A model generated the notes under the pieces. The model saw nothing but the letters and a program-made list of their open reading frames with translations, had not been told where the DNA came from and did not search any database. 64,000 nucleotides of DNA from Nocardia acidivorans NBRC 108247 (GTDB lineage Bacteria > Actinomycetota > Actinomycetes > Mycobacteriales > Mycobacteriaceae): the NCBI RefSeq assembly GCF_001625085.1, contig NZ_BDAW01000009.1, positions 62,001 to 126,000 on the forward strand. Reading direction: 5' to 3'. Shown in pieces: positions 50,508-60,178 of this stretch. The position numbers and the translations under genes are program-made. Every line of letters begins with the position of its first letter. The first letter of the stretch is position 1.

Positions 50508-51242
50508 ATGATCGACCGCGAAATCGTCGACCGCATCGATCGCCTGGTGGGCGACCAACTCGTCGCGTACGAATCCGGCCCCCGGTATGTCGGCACCCGC
50601 GACCTCTGCTCGCAGTGTGGTCGCGACTGGCACGGCCTCCCCATTACCGAACGCATGGAACAGATGCGCCTGGCGCGCACCTTCGACGCGGACTACCGCC
50701 ACGCCCACGACACCAGTCCAATCCTGTGCCCCGGCACCGTGTTCGTGCGCCAGTCGACACCGGAGTCCCCGTCCCCCAATGGTTTCGACGTTCTGACCGC
50801 CTGGCGGGACATGGTCCGGGCGGCCCGGAACTCCACCCCCATCCCCCTCGGTACCCGCGCCACCGGCGAAATCCCCGACCCGGGTGTGACCGGCGGTTGC
50901 GACCGCGCCGCCTGGCACTGCCCGCGCTGCCACGCCTGGTCCAGGGTCACCGAATCGCTCAGCCCCACAAACGCTTTCGCCACCGCCCTGCAGTCCTACG
51001 CCTCCCACATCGCCCGCCACCACAACCTCGAACTGACCACCCCCTTCACCCCCGCCGAATTCGCCACCCGCTGCGGCCTCCCCACCCGAGGCATCCTCTG
51101 GAACGCCACCCACACCCCCATCGGCACCTACACCCCCACCGGCACCACCTTCACCCCCGGCCACACCACCCGTGACCTGAAGGGCTTCGGCACCACCCTC
51201 CCCGCCCCCCGCACCGTGTCAAGCGTCAGGCAGTACGCCTAA
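50508..51242 (+). CDS. Hypothetical protein with two CxxC pairs
   Basis: A 244-residue protein with CSQCGRDWHGL near residue 34 and CPRCHAW near 137, each a possible half of a zinc ribbon. A Thr/Pro-rich low-complexity C-terminal tail (HTPIGTYTPTGTTFTPGHTT) follows. No enzyme motif is recognised. It lies 57 bases after the small membrane protein gene and may be in the same transcript. Confidence 0.65.
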   Translation: MIDREIVDRIDRLVGDQLVAYESGPRYVGTRDLCSQCGRDWHGLPITERMEQMRLARTFDADYRHAHDTSPILCPGTVFVRQSTPESPSPNGFDVLTAWRDMVRAARNSTPIPLGTRATGEIPDPGVTGGCDRAAWHCPRCHAWSRVTESLSPTNAFATALQSYASHIARHHNLELTTPFTPAEFATRCGLPTRGILWNATHTPIGTYTPTGTTFTPGHTTRDLKGFGTTLPAPRTVSSVRQYA

Positions 51243-51309
51243 CCCAGCCAACGCGACGTTCGCGCAACCCGGCCGGTCCCCTGCGGACGCGTCACTGTGA
51301 GCCCATAAT

Positions 51310-51777
51310 TCAACGAATGACTGGAATCTTGCCTGACTTCCAGTCATTCAGTCGTTTGCGGATATTCGAGACCATCGGAAGGTCCTCGACTGCCTCCCAA
51401 TCGAACCAGGCGACCTCCGTGGACTCATCGGAGACGGTGACGGATCCGCCGATCGGTTTCCCCAGTAGGCAGATCGAGAACTCCTGCCGAACTTCCCCGT
51501 CGTCATAGGCGAATACGTGTTTCGGGTCGGTGTAGGTTCCGACGATTCCGGTGATCTCGATGTCTATGCCGGTTTCTTCCTTCGTCTCTCGGATCCCGCA
51601 CCCCGCAAGGGATTCGCCCAGCTCCATCTGCCCGCCAGGCAGTGCCCACATCCCGTTATCCACCCGACGTTGCAGCAGGAGTTGGCCCGCGTCGTTGACC
51701 ACAACCACCGATGCCGCCGGTACGAGACTGTTGGGTGCTGGTGCGTTCGGGTCGTTCTCGTAGTCACGGCGCGCCAT
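51310..51777 (-). CDS. NUDIX hydrolase
   Basis: A 155-residue NUDIX protein. The Nudix box GGQMELGESLAGCGIRETKE continues ETGI and fits Gx5Ex7REUxEExGU with all catalytic residues. Most members hydrolyse nucleoside diphosphate derivatives, including ADP-ribose and oxidised nucleotides; the substrate here is open. ATG 51777 overlaps the upstream HTH gene by 14 bases, implying coupled translation. Confidence 0.9.
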   Translation of the reverse strand: MARRDYENDPNAPAPNSLVPAASVVVVNDAGQLLLQRRVDNGMWALPGGQMELGESLAGCGIRETKEETGIDIEITGIVGTYTDPKHVFAYDDGEVRQEFSICLLGKPIGGSVTVSDESTEVAWFDWEAVEDLPMVSNIRKRLNDWKSGKIPVIR

Positions 51778-52525
51778 GATTCGCATCCTCCCAGATATCT
51801 CGTCCCCTCGACCAAAGTTCTTCCACATGTTCGGAAAAGCGGTCGAACATCCCATCCTCCTGCTCGCGACGAAGGTGGAACATCGGCGAATCGTGGCCGA
51901 CCCTTCTTGCCAGAATCGGCGTCACGATCATGTCGTCATCGAACCGAAAGACCGACAAGTTCACGTGCCCGTTCGTAAAACGTCCCGCGATACTGGATAC
52001 ATCTCGAAGTTTGTGTAATTCGGCCAGCGTCACCGCGATACGGGTGGACAACGTCAACGGAACGCTCTCCTCTTCCTCGCGGGCCCGCGTCACATCGTCG
52101 TCAGGGTCACCGATGAGGAACCTGACAGTGCAGCCGTTCGCCGCTTTTCGGCGAAGCAGGCTCCCCAGGTTCGCATGCTCCAGCCACAGGAAATAGTTCG
52201 TGTACCCGGCGTTCGTCAATTCGCTCTTCGCATTCGTCATCAACGATCGCCACAGTGATGCCGGTGCGGCCGACCGATACGGAAATACTTGGACCACTTC
52301 GCGGTCAGGGCCGGTTTTCAGAGTTAGGCGTACAGCTGAAGGCCACAAGACTGCCTCCTCCGCTCCGAGTGATGCGCACACCTCCCATCGATGCCGGGCG
52401 TGGGGTACGCGTGTGGGGTTGGTCAACCAACGATTAACCGTTTTCACGTCGACGCCACACTTTTCCGCGAGCTGCTGTTCGGTGATCTTGGCCTTCGCCA
52501 TTGCCTGTCGCAGAGCGTGATTCAT
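51764..52525 (-). CDS. XRE-type HTH protein with C-terminal PLD-like domain
   Basis: A 253-residue protein. An N-terminal helix-turn-helix (ITEQQLAEKCGVDVKTVNRWL) is followed by a large domain with a phospholipase D-like feel: EHANLGSLLRRKAANGCTVR, then IGDPDD and GHVNLSVFRFDDDMIV. The usual HxK motif is not complete. Such HTH-effector proteins paired with NUDIX hydrolases recur in actinobacteria, perhaps in nucleotide-stress sensing. Divergent from the gene at 52697. Confidence 0.8.
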   Translation of the reverse strand: MNHALRQAMAKAKITEQQLAEKCGVDVKTVNRWLTNPTRVPHARHRWEVCASLGAEEAVLWPSAVRLTLKTGPDREVVQVFPYRSAAPASLWRSLMTNAKSELTNAGYTNYFLWLEHANLGSLLRRKAANGCTVRFLIGDPDDDVTRAREEEESVPLTLSTRIAVTLAELHKLRDVSSIAGRFTNGHVNLSVFRFDDDMIVTPILARRVGHDSPMFHLRREQEDGMFDRFSEHVEELWSRGRDIWEDANHGAP

Positions 52526-52696
52526 CTGCTTCCTTCACCCGGGGACGAATCGAACCCTACGGCGAAAGTGTCCCGAACGTCCCGGAAACGCGGTAGGAAC
52601 GACCAGCTCGCTGCACAACGCTTGTAGTCATTCGGGTCCGATGCGGTCGTCTCTCCTTCGGGCCGCCAGCCAGCAGACTCAGACAAGGGGGACCCG

Positions 52697-53038
52697 GTGA
52701 AAGCGATTGTGTGGATCGACAAGACGATCTTGCAGACGCGGGATCAGTTGGAGCGGGCCGAGTTTCATGCCAGGCGGCGGGCCGGGGAATTGGGGGTGTC
52801 GGTGGTGAAGACGATGTGGCGGATTCAGTCCATGGCTGATCCGATGGAGGAGTTGCACAGGGCATTACACGCGGCGGATGCGCCGATGGTCATCACGCCG
52901 ACGCTGGAGCATGTGGGCGGGACCATCGACCTGGTGACCGAGTTCGCGGAGTTGGCCACGGTGGACCCGCCGCGGGTGTGGCCGTGGAGTACGCCGCTCA
53001 CTCGGTCGATCAGGCGGAGCCTGCGGGGAACTCGTTAG
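52697..53038 (+). CDS. Hypothetical protein
   Basis: A 113-residue protein starting at GTG 52697. The N-terminal region (AIVWIDKTILQTRDQLERAE) and MVITPTLEHVGGTIDLVTEF recall the catalytic-fold pattern of small Rossmann-like domains, but no catalytic Ser is placed as in a resolvase. It is divergent from the HTH gene and convergent with the SDR gene. Function unknown. Confidence 0.55.
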   Translation: MKAIVWIDKTILQTRDQLERAEFHARRRAGELGVSVVKTMWRIQSMADPMEELHRALHAADAPMVITPTLEHVGGTIDLVTEFAELATVDPPRVWPWSTPLTRSIRRSLRGTR

Positions 53039-53051
53039 GTCAGGACTTGGA

Positions 53052-53870
53052 TCAATTGCCTTGGGCGGCAGCGGCTACGGGTTGCCACTCGCGCCAGAGG
53101 GCGAGGCGGGATTCGTAGTCGGCGGTGGCGATTTGGAGGGGGATTTCGCCGAGGAACAGGCGCAGGGGCGGGTTTTCGGCGTCCACCACCGTGAGGATCG
53201 CCTCGCGGGTGGCGGTGGGGTCGCCGCTGCGGTTGGCGGCGCGTTGGCGGGAGCGGGCCTCGCGAGCCGGGTCGTACGCCTCCAGTGGGGTGGCGTGTTT
53301 GGAGGAGGGGCCTGCCCAGTCGGTGCCGAAACCGCCCGGCTCGATGAGGGTTACACGGATGCCGAAGGGTGCCACCTCTTGGGCCAGGGACTGGGAGAAG
53401 CCTTCCAATGCCCACTTGGAGGCGTGGTACGCGCCGAGGTTCTGGAAGGCGGAGATGCCGCCGATGCTGGAGACCTGGAGGATATGGCCGCTGCCCTGGG
53501 CGCGCAGGATGGGCAGGGCGGCCTGGGTGATCCAGAAGGCGCCGAAGACATTCGTCTCGAACTGGGCGCGCAACTCCTGCTCGCTGAGTTCCTCGATCAT
53601 GCCGAACTGGCCGAACCCCGCATTGTTGATGACCACGTCGAGCCGGCCGAAGCGTTCGGCAGCCGCTCGAACCGCCGCGAAATCCCCGTCGCGCTCGGTG
53701 ACATCCAGCTGAATCGCCTGGAAGGTGTCGGGATATTTGCCGACCAGATCGTCGAGAGTGCTCAGATCGCGTGCGGTGCCCGCGACGCTGTCGCCGCGCT
53801 CCAGTGCGGCGACAGCCCATTCGCGGCCGAATCCTCGTGAGACGCCGGTGATGAACCAAACTTTGCTCAT
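53052..53870 (-). CDS. SDR family oxidoreductase
   Basis: A 272-residue classical-type short-chain dehydrogenase. FITGVSRGFGREW is the cofactor loop, NNAG follows, the catalytic Ser is in VSSIGGISAF and the YHASK motif is intact. The C-terminus is extended, as in 'retinol-dehydrogenase-like' SDRs. ATG 53870 begins the Rossmann strand directly. It lies divergent from the DedA gene. Substrate unknown. Confidence 0.9.
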   Translation of the reverse strand: MSKVWFITGVSRGFGREWAVAALERGDSVAGTARDLSTLDDLVGKYPDTFQAIQLDVTERDGDFAAVRAAAERFGRLDVVINNAGFGQFGMIEELSEQELRAQFETNVFGAFWITQAALPILRAQGSGHILQVSSIGGISAFQNLGAYHASKWALEGFSQSLAQEVAPFGIRVTLIEPGGFGTDWAGPSSKHATPLEAYDPAREARSRQRAANRSGDPTATREAILTVVDAENPPLRLFLGEIPLQIATADYESRLALWREWQPVAAAAQGN

Positions 53871-53996
53871 ACGATCACCGTAGTGAGCTGGAGTGCACTC
53901 CAAGCAAGCCTTCTTCCGGTGAGTTCACACCTGTCGCATTGCGGCTGCGGGCATTCGGTATCCGGTGTGCGGGGCGGACTGGGTAGCGTGGCGGGC

Positions 53997-54641
53997 ATGA
54001 ACTCGCTGCTGCACCGGATCCTGGACATCGCACCGGTGTGGATCTACGTCATTGTCACCGCGCTGGTGTTCGTGGAGGACGCCGTCTTCGTCGGCTTCGT
54101 GGTGCCCGGTGAGACGGCGGCGGTGCTCGGCGGGGTCGCGGCAAGCCAAGGTCACGTGGCGCTTTGGGCGATGATCCTGCTGGTGGTGATCGCGGCGATC
54201 GTGGGCGACAGCGTCGGCTATGAGGTCGGCAAGAAGGTCGGCCCGCGACTGCTGGGCGTGCGCATGCTCGACAAGCATCGCGGCCGGGTCGAGCAGGCGC
54301 AGGATTTCCTGGCCAAGCGCGGTGGCTGGGCGGTCTTCCTGGGACGTTTCACCGCCTTCTTCCGCGCCATGATGCCCGCGCTGGCGGGCACCTCGAAGAT
54401 GCCGTACCGCCGCTTCCTGGCCTTCAATGCCTTCGGTGGAATCGTCTGGGGCACAACGTTCGTGGTGCTCGGATTCGTCGCGGGCAACTCCTATGAGCGG
54501 GTCGCCAAGACCGTCGGCCGCGATATCGCCATCGGTGTGGGCGTGCTGATCGTCATCGCCCTGATCGTCTGGAAGGTGCGCGAACGCCGCCGCGAGCGCG
54601 CCTTCGAAGCGGAGTACGAGGCCGCTCACGAAGCGGAGTGA
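53997..54641 (+). CDS. DedA family membrane protein
   Basis: A 214-residue inner-membrane protein of the DedA/SNARE-associated family, linked to undecaprenyl-phosphate or phospholipid flipping. Signatures: GFVVPGETAAVLGG in the first re-entrant region and FLGRFTAFFRAMMPALAGTSKMP, with the FxRxxP-like Arg, in the second. The basic tail KVRERRRERAF is cytoplasmic. The stop overlaps the next start by four bases (GTGA). Confidence 0.9.
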   Translation: MNSLLHRILDIAPVWIYVIVTALVFVEDAVFVGFVVPGETAAVLGGVAASQGHVALWAMILLVVIAAIVGDSVGYEVGKKVGPRLLGVRMLDKHRGRVEQAQDFLAKRGGWAVFLGRFTAFFRAMMPALAGTSKMPYRRFLAFNAFGGIVWGTTFVVLGFVAGNSYERVAKTVGRDIAIGVGVLIVIALIVWKVRERRRERAFEAEYEAAHEAE

Positions 54642-55126
54642 CACCAGCCGCGGCGCCCGCGCCCCCCTCTGGTTGGATGAAGCCGGTGACCAGCGTGCAT
54701 TTCCAACTAGTCGGACCGCATCACCTGGATCAGGTGATGCCTGCCTGGGCACCCCGGTTCCCCCGCTTCGATCGCGTCGTCGGTTACACCGACCTCGGGC
54801 ACGCCTTCCTCATGAGCATCCGCACCGGCGAATACGGCGTCCTGGACCCGTACTTCCCCGGCACCAAGGACTATGGCGTCTTCAGCGATATCTCCGCCTT
54901 CGTGGACCGCGTCCTGTTCGACCCGGACTTCATCACCTACATCCTGCAACCCCGGCACGTCGCGGCCATCCGCCGCCGCCTCGGACCGCTCAATGACGGC
55001 GAGGTCTATATCGCCACCCCCTACCCCTTCACGGGCGGTTCGGAGCATCCGGACTCGTATCACACCGGCGGCGTCTGGGCCTTCTACGACCTGGTCGCCC
55101 AGGCCCACGGCTTCGACAGCGAATAG
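54638..55126 (+). CDS. Hypothetical protein coupled to dedA
   Basis: A 162-residue soluble protein beginning at GTG 54638, overlapping the dedA stop. The core (YTDLGHAFLMSIRTGEYGVL, DYGVFSDISAFVDRVLFDPD, GGSEHPDSYHTGGVWAFYDL) resembles DUF1851/GAD-like domains sometimes found in immunity proteins, but the match is weak. ATG or GTG about 14-17 codons further in could be the true start. Confidence 0.6.
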   Translation: MTPAAAPAPPSGWMKPVTSVHFQLVGPHHLDQVMPAWAPRFPRFDRVVGYTDLGHAFLMSIRTGEYGVLDPYFPGTKDYGVFSDISAFVDRVLFDPDFITYILQPRHVAAIRRRLGPLNDGEVYIATPYPFTGGSEHPDSYHTGGVWAFYDLVAQAHGFDSE

Positions 55127-55230
55127 GCGCGTTTCCGGGTTGTCCGCACCCCTGCGGCATGATCATCCGGACGGAATTTCACGGCCCCGACCCAGGTTGG
55201 AGCGTGGGTAGCAACGAGAGGACGGGTGAA

Positions 55231-55644
55231 ATGAACGCATTCAACGACAGCGTGATCAAAGAGTTCCGGGCCAATGGCGGCCGCGTCGGCGGGCCGTTCG
55301 AGGGCCGCACCAATATGGTCCTCATTACGACGACGGGCGCGAAATCGGGTCGCGAGATCACCAACCCGCTGGTCTACGTACCGGACGGCGAGCGGATCGC
55401 GATCATCGCCTCCAACGGCGGCGCGGACAAGCATCCGGCCTGGTATCACAACCTGCGCGCCAATCCCCAGCTCACGGTTGAGCTGGGAAACGAAACCTAC
55501 ACCGGCAAAGCCGAATTCGTCACCGGCGCGGAGCGGGCCGAACTGTATGAGCGCATGGTCGAGATCATGCCGCAGTTCGATGAATACCGACGCAAGACGA
55601 CCCGCGAGATTCCGGTGGCAGTGGTCTATCGGCAGCCCGCGTAG
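55231..55644 (+). CDS. Deazaflavin (F420)-dependent nitroreductase family protein
   Basis: A 137-residue split-beta-barrel protein of the Ddn family. Signatures: LITTTGAKSGREITNPLVYV and KHPAWYHNLRANPQLTVELG. Members use reduced F420 to reduce quinones or nitro compounds. ATG 55231 is the usual family N-terminus (MNAFNDSVIKEFRANGGRVG); upstream in-frame starts exist. Free-standing between the hypothetical gene and convergent gabT. Confidence 0.88.
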   Translation: MNAFNDSVIKEFRANGGRVGGPFEGRTNMVLITTTGAKSGREITNPLVYVPDGERIAIIASNGGADKHPAWYHNLRANPQLTVELGNETYTGKAEFVTGAERAELYERMVEIMPQFDEYRRKTTREIPVAVVYRQPA

Positions 55645-55675
55645 CGCACTCACGACTTCGCGGAAATGCTGACCC

Positions 55676-57019
55676 TCAGGCGATTTCCGTGCGCAGCGCC
55701 TCGGCGAGCACCTCCAGCCCGTCGATGAACAGCTCGTTCCCGATGACCAGCGGTGGCAGCAGCCGAATCACATTGCCGTAGGTGCCACAGGTCAGCACCA
55801 CGACGCCCCGTGTGAGCGCGGCCGCCGCCACCGCCTTGGTGAGCACGGGATCCGGCAATCCCGTGCCCGGCTTCACGATCTCGATGGCGAGCATGGCCCC
55901 GCGCCCGCGCACATCCCCGATGACCCCGGTCTCCGCGGCCAGCGCCCGCAGTCGCGGCATGGCGATGGCTTCGAGTTCCCGTGCCCGCGTGCACAAATCG
56001 AGTTCACGCATCTGATCGAGAGTGGCGAGCGCCGCCGCGCACGCGACCGGATTGCCGCCGTACGTCCCGCCGAGCCCACCCGCGTGCACCGCGTCGAGCA
56101 GTTCGGCCCGCCCGGTCACCGCCGCCAGCGGCATACCACCGGCGATTCCCTTGGCCATGGTGATCAGATCCGGCACCACGCCCTCGTGCTCGCACGCGAA
56201 CCACGCTCCGGTGCGGGCGAATCCAGTCTGCACTTCATCGGCGATGAACACCACGCCATTGGCCCGCGCCCACTCCGCCAGCACGGGCAGGAATCCCGGT
56301 GCGGGCACGATGAATCCACCCTCACCCTGAATGGGTTCGATGATCAGCGCCGCCACCGCCTGCGCCCCGAGCTGGGTTTCGATCCGCGAAATCACCCGCG
56401 CCGCAGCCTGTTCACCCGTCAGTGTCGATTCGTCACGGTACGGATAGGACATGGGCATCCGGTAGATCTCCGGCGCGAAGGGACCGAAGTTCGCCTTGTA
56501 CGGAATGGATTTCGCGGTCAACGCCATGGTGAGATTGGTGCGCCCGTGATACGCGTGATCGAACGCGACCACCGCACTGCGCCCGGTGGCCAGTCGCGCG
56601 ATCTTGATGGCGTTCTCCACCGCCTCGGCCCCGGAGTTGAACAGCACGGTGCGCTTATCGTGATCGCCCGGTGTGAGCGCGGCCAATTCCTCGGCCACCC
56701 GCACATACCCGTCATACGGGGTGATCATGAAACAGGTGTGCGCGAAATGCGCCGCCTGCTCCGAAATGGCCGCAGCCACCGCCGGATTCGACGCGCCCAC
56801 ACTGGTGACCGCGATCCCCGAGCCCAGATCGATGAGTGAGTTGCCGTCCACGTCCACGATCACCCCACCGTCCGCGTCGGCGGCGAACACCGGCACGGAC
56901 GATCCGACCCCGGCGGCCACCGCGGCTTTGCGGCGCGCGGCCCACGCGGCCGAGTGCGGCCCGGGCAGCGCCGTGCTCACAATGCGCTGCTGCGGCAGAC
57001 GGTAGGCGATCTCGGTCAC
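55676..57019 (-). CDS. gabT: 4-aminobutyrate aminotransferase
   Basis: A 447-residue class III PLP aminotransferase that moves the amino group of GABA to 2-oxoglutarate, giving succinate semialdehyde. Motifs: NSGAEAVENAIKIAR, DHAYHGRTNLTMALT, FIADEVQTGFARTG (PLP-ring Asp), and the PLP Lys in ITMAKGIAGGMPLAAVTGR. Length is normal. It lies 49 bases after an aldehyde dehydrogenase gene on the same strand, completing a GABA-type route. A PucR regulator lies divergent. Confidence 0.93.
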   Translation of the reverse strand: MTEIAYRLPQQRIVSTALPGPHSAAWAARRKAAVAAGVGSSVPVFAADADGGVIVDVDGNSLIDLGSGIAVTSVGASNPAVAAAISEQAAHFAHTCFMITPYDGYVRVAEELAALTPGDHDKRTVLFNSGAEAVENAIKIARLATGRSAVVAFDHAYHGRTNLTMALTAKSIPYKANFGPFAPEIYRMPMSYPYRDESTLTGEQAAARVISRIETQLGAQAVAALIIEPIQGEGGFIVPAPGFLPVLAEWARANGVVFIADEVQTGFARTGAWFACEHEGVVPDLITMAKGIAGGMPLAAVTGRAELLDAVHAGGLGGTYGGNPVACAAALATLDQMRELDLCTRARELEAIAMPRLRALAAETGVIGDVRGRGAMLAIEIVKPGTGLPDPVLTKAVAAAALTRGVVVLTCGTYGNVIRLLPPLVIGNELFIDGLEVLAEALRTEIA

Positions 57020-57068
57020 GGTGCTGAACTCCTGGTCGAAAAGGGAAGGGCTGCTGAGGGTTCGGGTA

Positions 57069-58503
57069 TTAGTGCGCGCTCATGACGTGCTTGATCCGGG
57101 TGTACTCCTCGACGCTGTACATCGAGAGATCCTTGCCGTACCCGGACTGCTTGAACCCGCCGTGCGGCATCTCGGCCACCAGAGGGATATGGCAGTTCAC
57201 CCACACCGCACCGAAATCCAGTGCGCGGGTGAGCTGTTCGACGGTGGCGTGATCGCGGGTCCAGACGCTCGAGGCCAGCCCGTACCGCACACCGTTGGCC
57301 AATTCGACGGCCTGCTCGGCATCGCGGAACGACTGCACGGTCAGCACCGGCCCGAAGGTCTCGTCCTGCACGATCGAATCATCCTGGCGCACATCGGTGA
57401 TCACGGTCGGTGCGACGAAGAAGCCCTGCTCCCCCACCCGCTGTCCGCCGGTGCGCACCTTGGCATGACCGGGCAGCGCCGCCAATTTGCCCATGACGGT
57501 GGTGAAATGGTTGATGTTGTTGAGCGGCCCGTAGAACGCCTCGGGATCATCGGGCAGACCCGGCTTGACCGTCTCGGCCTTGCGTACCAGCGCGTCGACC
57601 AGCTGATCGTGAATCGATTCGTGCACCAGTACGCGGGTGGCGGCGGTGCAGTCCTGTCCGGCATTGAAGAACGCCGCCTCGGCGATAGCGCTTGCGGCAG
57701 CGTCGATATCGACATCCGGGAACACCACGGCCGGGGCCTTACCGCCGAGTTCGAGGTGGGCGCGCTTGAGTTGGGTGGCCGCCGCACCGGCGACCGCGAT
57801 ACCCGCGCGCACCGACCCGGTGATCGACACCAAACCGGGCGTCGGATGATTCACGATCGCCTCACCGGTGCTCGCGTCACCGAGCACGATATTGAGAACC
57901 CCGTCCGGCAGAATGCCTTTCGAGATCCTGGCCAGCACCAGCGTGCTCTCCGGCGTCGTATCGCTCGGCTTGAGCACCACCGTGTTCCCGGCGGCGAGCG
58001 CGGGTCCGATCTTCCAAATCGCCATCATGAACGGGTAATTCCACGGCGTCACCTGCCCGACCACGCCGATCGGTTCGCGCCGCACATGCGAGGTGAACCC
58101 CTCCATGTACTCCCCGGCCGCGCGTCCTTCCAAAAGCCTTGCGGCCCCGGCGAAGAACCGAATGTGGTCGGCGCTCACCGCGACCTCCTCGGCCGCGATA
58201 ACGGCCTTGGGCTGCCCGGTATTGCGGGACTGCGCCTCGACGATCTCATCGCTGCGCCTCGATGGCGTCGGCCAGCTTCAACAGCGCGGCCTGGCGCGCG
58301 CCCGGGGTGGTCTTGCCCCAGGTGGTGAACGCGCGGGCGGCGGCGCTCATGGCCGCGTCCACATCGGCCGCGGTGGAGATCGGGGCCTGTCCCACCACGC
58401 TCTCGTCCACCGGATTGACCAGGTTGAGAGTGTCGGTGCCGGACGAGGCGACGAATTCGCCGTCGATGAAGTTCTGGAGCACGGGACTCGATGCTGAGGT
58501 CAC
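57069..58503 (-). pseudogene. Gamma-aminobutyraldehyde dehydrogenase-like ALDH, frameshifted
   Basis: ATG 58503 begins a complete aldehyde dehydrogenase (VLQNFIDGEFVASSGTDTLN). Near 58250 the frame breaks: it ends LADAIEAQR, while the natural continuation (RSDEIVEAQSRNTGQPKAVI) is one frame over and runs without further damage to the stop at 57069. Catalytic Glu (HLELGGKAP) and Cys (NAGQDCTAATR) are intact. Total length 1435 bases fits one missing or two extra bases in a ~478-residue enzyme. It may be a true recent pseudogene or a sequencing error. It would oxidise 4-aminobutyraldehyde or a related aldehyde for gabT. Confidence 0.8.
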
Positions 58504-58651
58504 TGTTCATCTCCCGGAGGGCGCGGTGTGCTGTTGTGCGTGCTTGCGGACAGTGTGCGCCGTGACTCGCCGGTAGGTGAGTGCCGAAACGGTTATTGCG
58601 GGGGCGTGTCATCGACAATCTGTACACTCGCTGTTCTGCGAAAGGGGTTCC

Positions 58652-60172
58652 GTGTCCGTACCGGTGAGTTGGGTGCTATCCCAGCCCGACCTGGCGATTC
58701 CATTGCGAGGCGGTGCCGCGGGCATCGGCCGCACCATCGATCTGGTCATCACCACCGAATTGGAGAACCCCTTCCGCTGGCTGTCCGGCGGCGAACTGGT
58801 GCTCACCACCGGTATGCGCCTGCCCGCCACGCCCGAGGCCCGCGCCTCCTACCTGCGCAGGCTCAATGAACGCGGTGTCGCCGCAGTCGGGTTCGGCATC
58901 GGACTCAGTCACGCGGAGATTCCGGAGGACCTGATCAGGACCGCCGACGATATCGGCATCCCCCTGTTCGAGGTACCGCTGCCCACCCCGTTCGCGGCCA
59001 TCGTCAAACGGGTCACCGAACGCTCGGCGCAGTTGCAATACGACGCACTGCTGCGCGCCTCGCGCGCCCAGCCCCGCATGACCCGGGCGCTGGTCAGATC
59101 AGGGGCGCGGGCCATCGTCCGCGAACTGGCCACCTCCTTGCGCGCCACCGTGCTGGTGCTGGACGCCGAAACCCGCATCACCGATGTGCACCCCGACGCC
59201 CCCGATGACGAACTGCTGCACACCATCCGCACCGCCCTGGCCTCGGATCCGGCGGCCGCCAGCGGTGTGCACACCGTGCACGGCCAGTCGATCACCCATC
59301 AGCGCATCGGTGTGGGCGGCCGCGTGCACGGCGACCTGGTGGTGGTCAGTCCCGCCCCGCTCAGCGCCGTCGATCAGATCCTGCTCGGCCACGCGAATTC
59401 GTTGCTGGCCTTGGATTTCGAGAAACCGGCACGACTATGGGAGGCTCAGCACCGCCTGAACAGCACCGTGCTGGGCCTGCTGTTGAGCCATGAGACGAAT
59501 CTGGCCCCGGCCTGGACGCATCTGGCGCAGGCCGCCGACGCCGCCGGACGCATTCGAGTGCTCGCCGCGGACTGCGACACCCTGGACGCGGTGGACGATA
59601 TTCGCTCGGTCGCCGAGAGCATGGCCGTGCGCTCGGGCCATCCGCTGTTCCTGCATCTGATCGACCGCCGCATCCGGGTCGTACTGCCCGGGGTCGCGGC
59701 AGTCGCCTTCGCCCGTGAACTCGCCGCCGACCTGTCCCCAATCACCAGCCGCGCGGTGCGCTTCGGCCTCAGCGGTGAACATCCGCTGCCCGAACTGGTC
59801 ACCGCCACCGATGCCGCGTCCATGGCCGCCGCGGCCGCCGAACGCGGCAGCGCGCCTTCGGAATTCGGCGCGCTCACCGGCCGATCGCTGCTGTCCTTCG
59901 ACTCCACCCGCCAGGTGCTGGACACCCTGGCCAAGACCATGCTGACCCCGCTCACCGATCATGATTCCGCGCACGGCACCGAACTGCTGGTCTCGCTGCG
60001 CGCCTATCTCGAGGCGAACGGTCAGTGGGAGACCGCCGCCGCGGCGACCGGCGTGCACCGGCACACGCTGCGCAAGCGCATCGCCACCGCGCAGGATCTA
60101 CTCGGCTGCAATCTGGACAGCGCCCGGGTGCGGGCGGAACTGCTGCTGGCAATCCTGGCCGGCGGTAACTGA
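58652..60172 (+). CDS. PucR family transcriptional regulator
   Basis: A 506-residue regulator. The N-terminal PucR domain (LENPFRWLSGGELVLTTGMR) is followed by a GAF-like middle and a C-terminal HTH (YLEANGQWETAAAATGVHRH, then TLRKRIA), the family's usual plan. GTG 58652 follows AAAGGGG. It is divergent from the gabT/aldehyde dehydrogenase operon across a 148-bp gap and is the likely activator for GABA or putrescine use, as related PucR proteins are in other actinobacteria (inferred). Confidence 0.88.
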   Translation: MSVPVSWVLSQPDLAIPLRGGAAGIGRTIDLVITTELENPFRWLSGGELVLTTGMRLPATPEARASYLRRLNERGVAAVGFGIGLSHAEIPEDLIRTADDIGIPLFEVPLPTPFAAIVKRVTERSAQLQYDALLRASRAQPRMTRALVRSGARAIVRELATSLRATVLVLDAETRITDVHPDAPDDELLHTIRTALASDPAAASGVHTVHGQSITHQRIGVGGRVHGDLVVVSPAPLSAVDQILLGHANSLLALDFEKPARLWEAQHRLNSTVLGLLLSHETNLAPAWTHLAQAADAAGRIRVLAADCDTLDAVDDIRSVAESMAVRSGHPLFLHLIDRRIRVVLPGVAAVAFARELAADLSPITSRAVRFGLSGEHPLPELVTATDAASMAAAAAERGSAPSEFGALTGRSLLSFDSTRQVLDTLAKTMLTPLTDHDSAHGTELLVSLRAYLEANGQWETAAAATGVHRHTLRKRIATAQDLLGCNLDSARVRAELLLAILAGGN

Positions 60173-60178
60173 CCTCGA

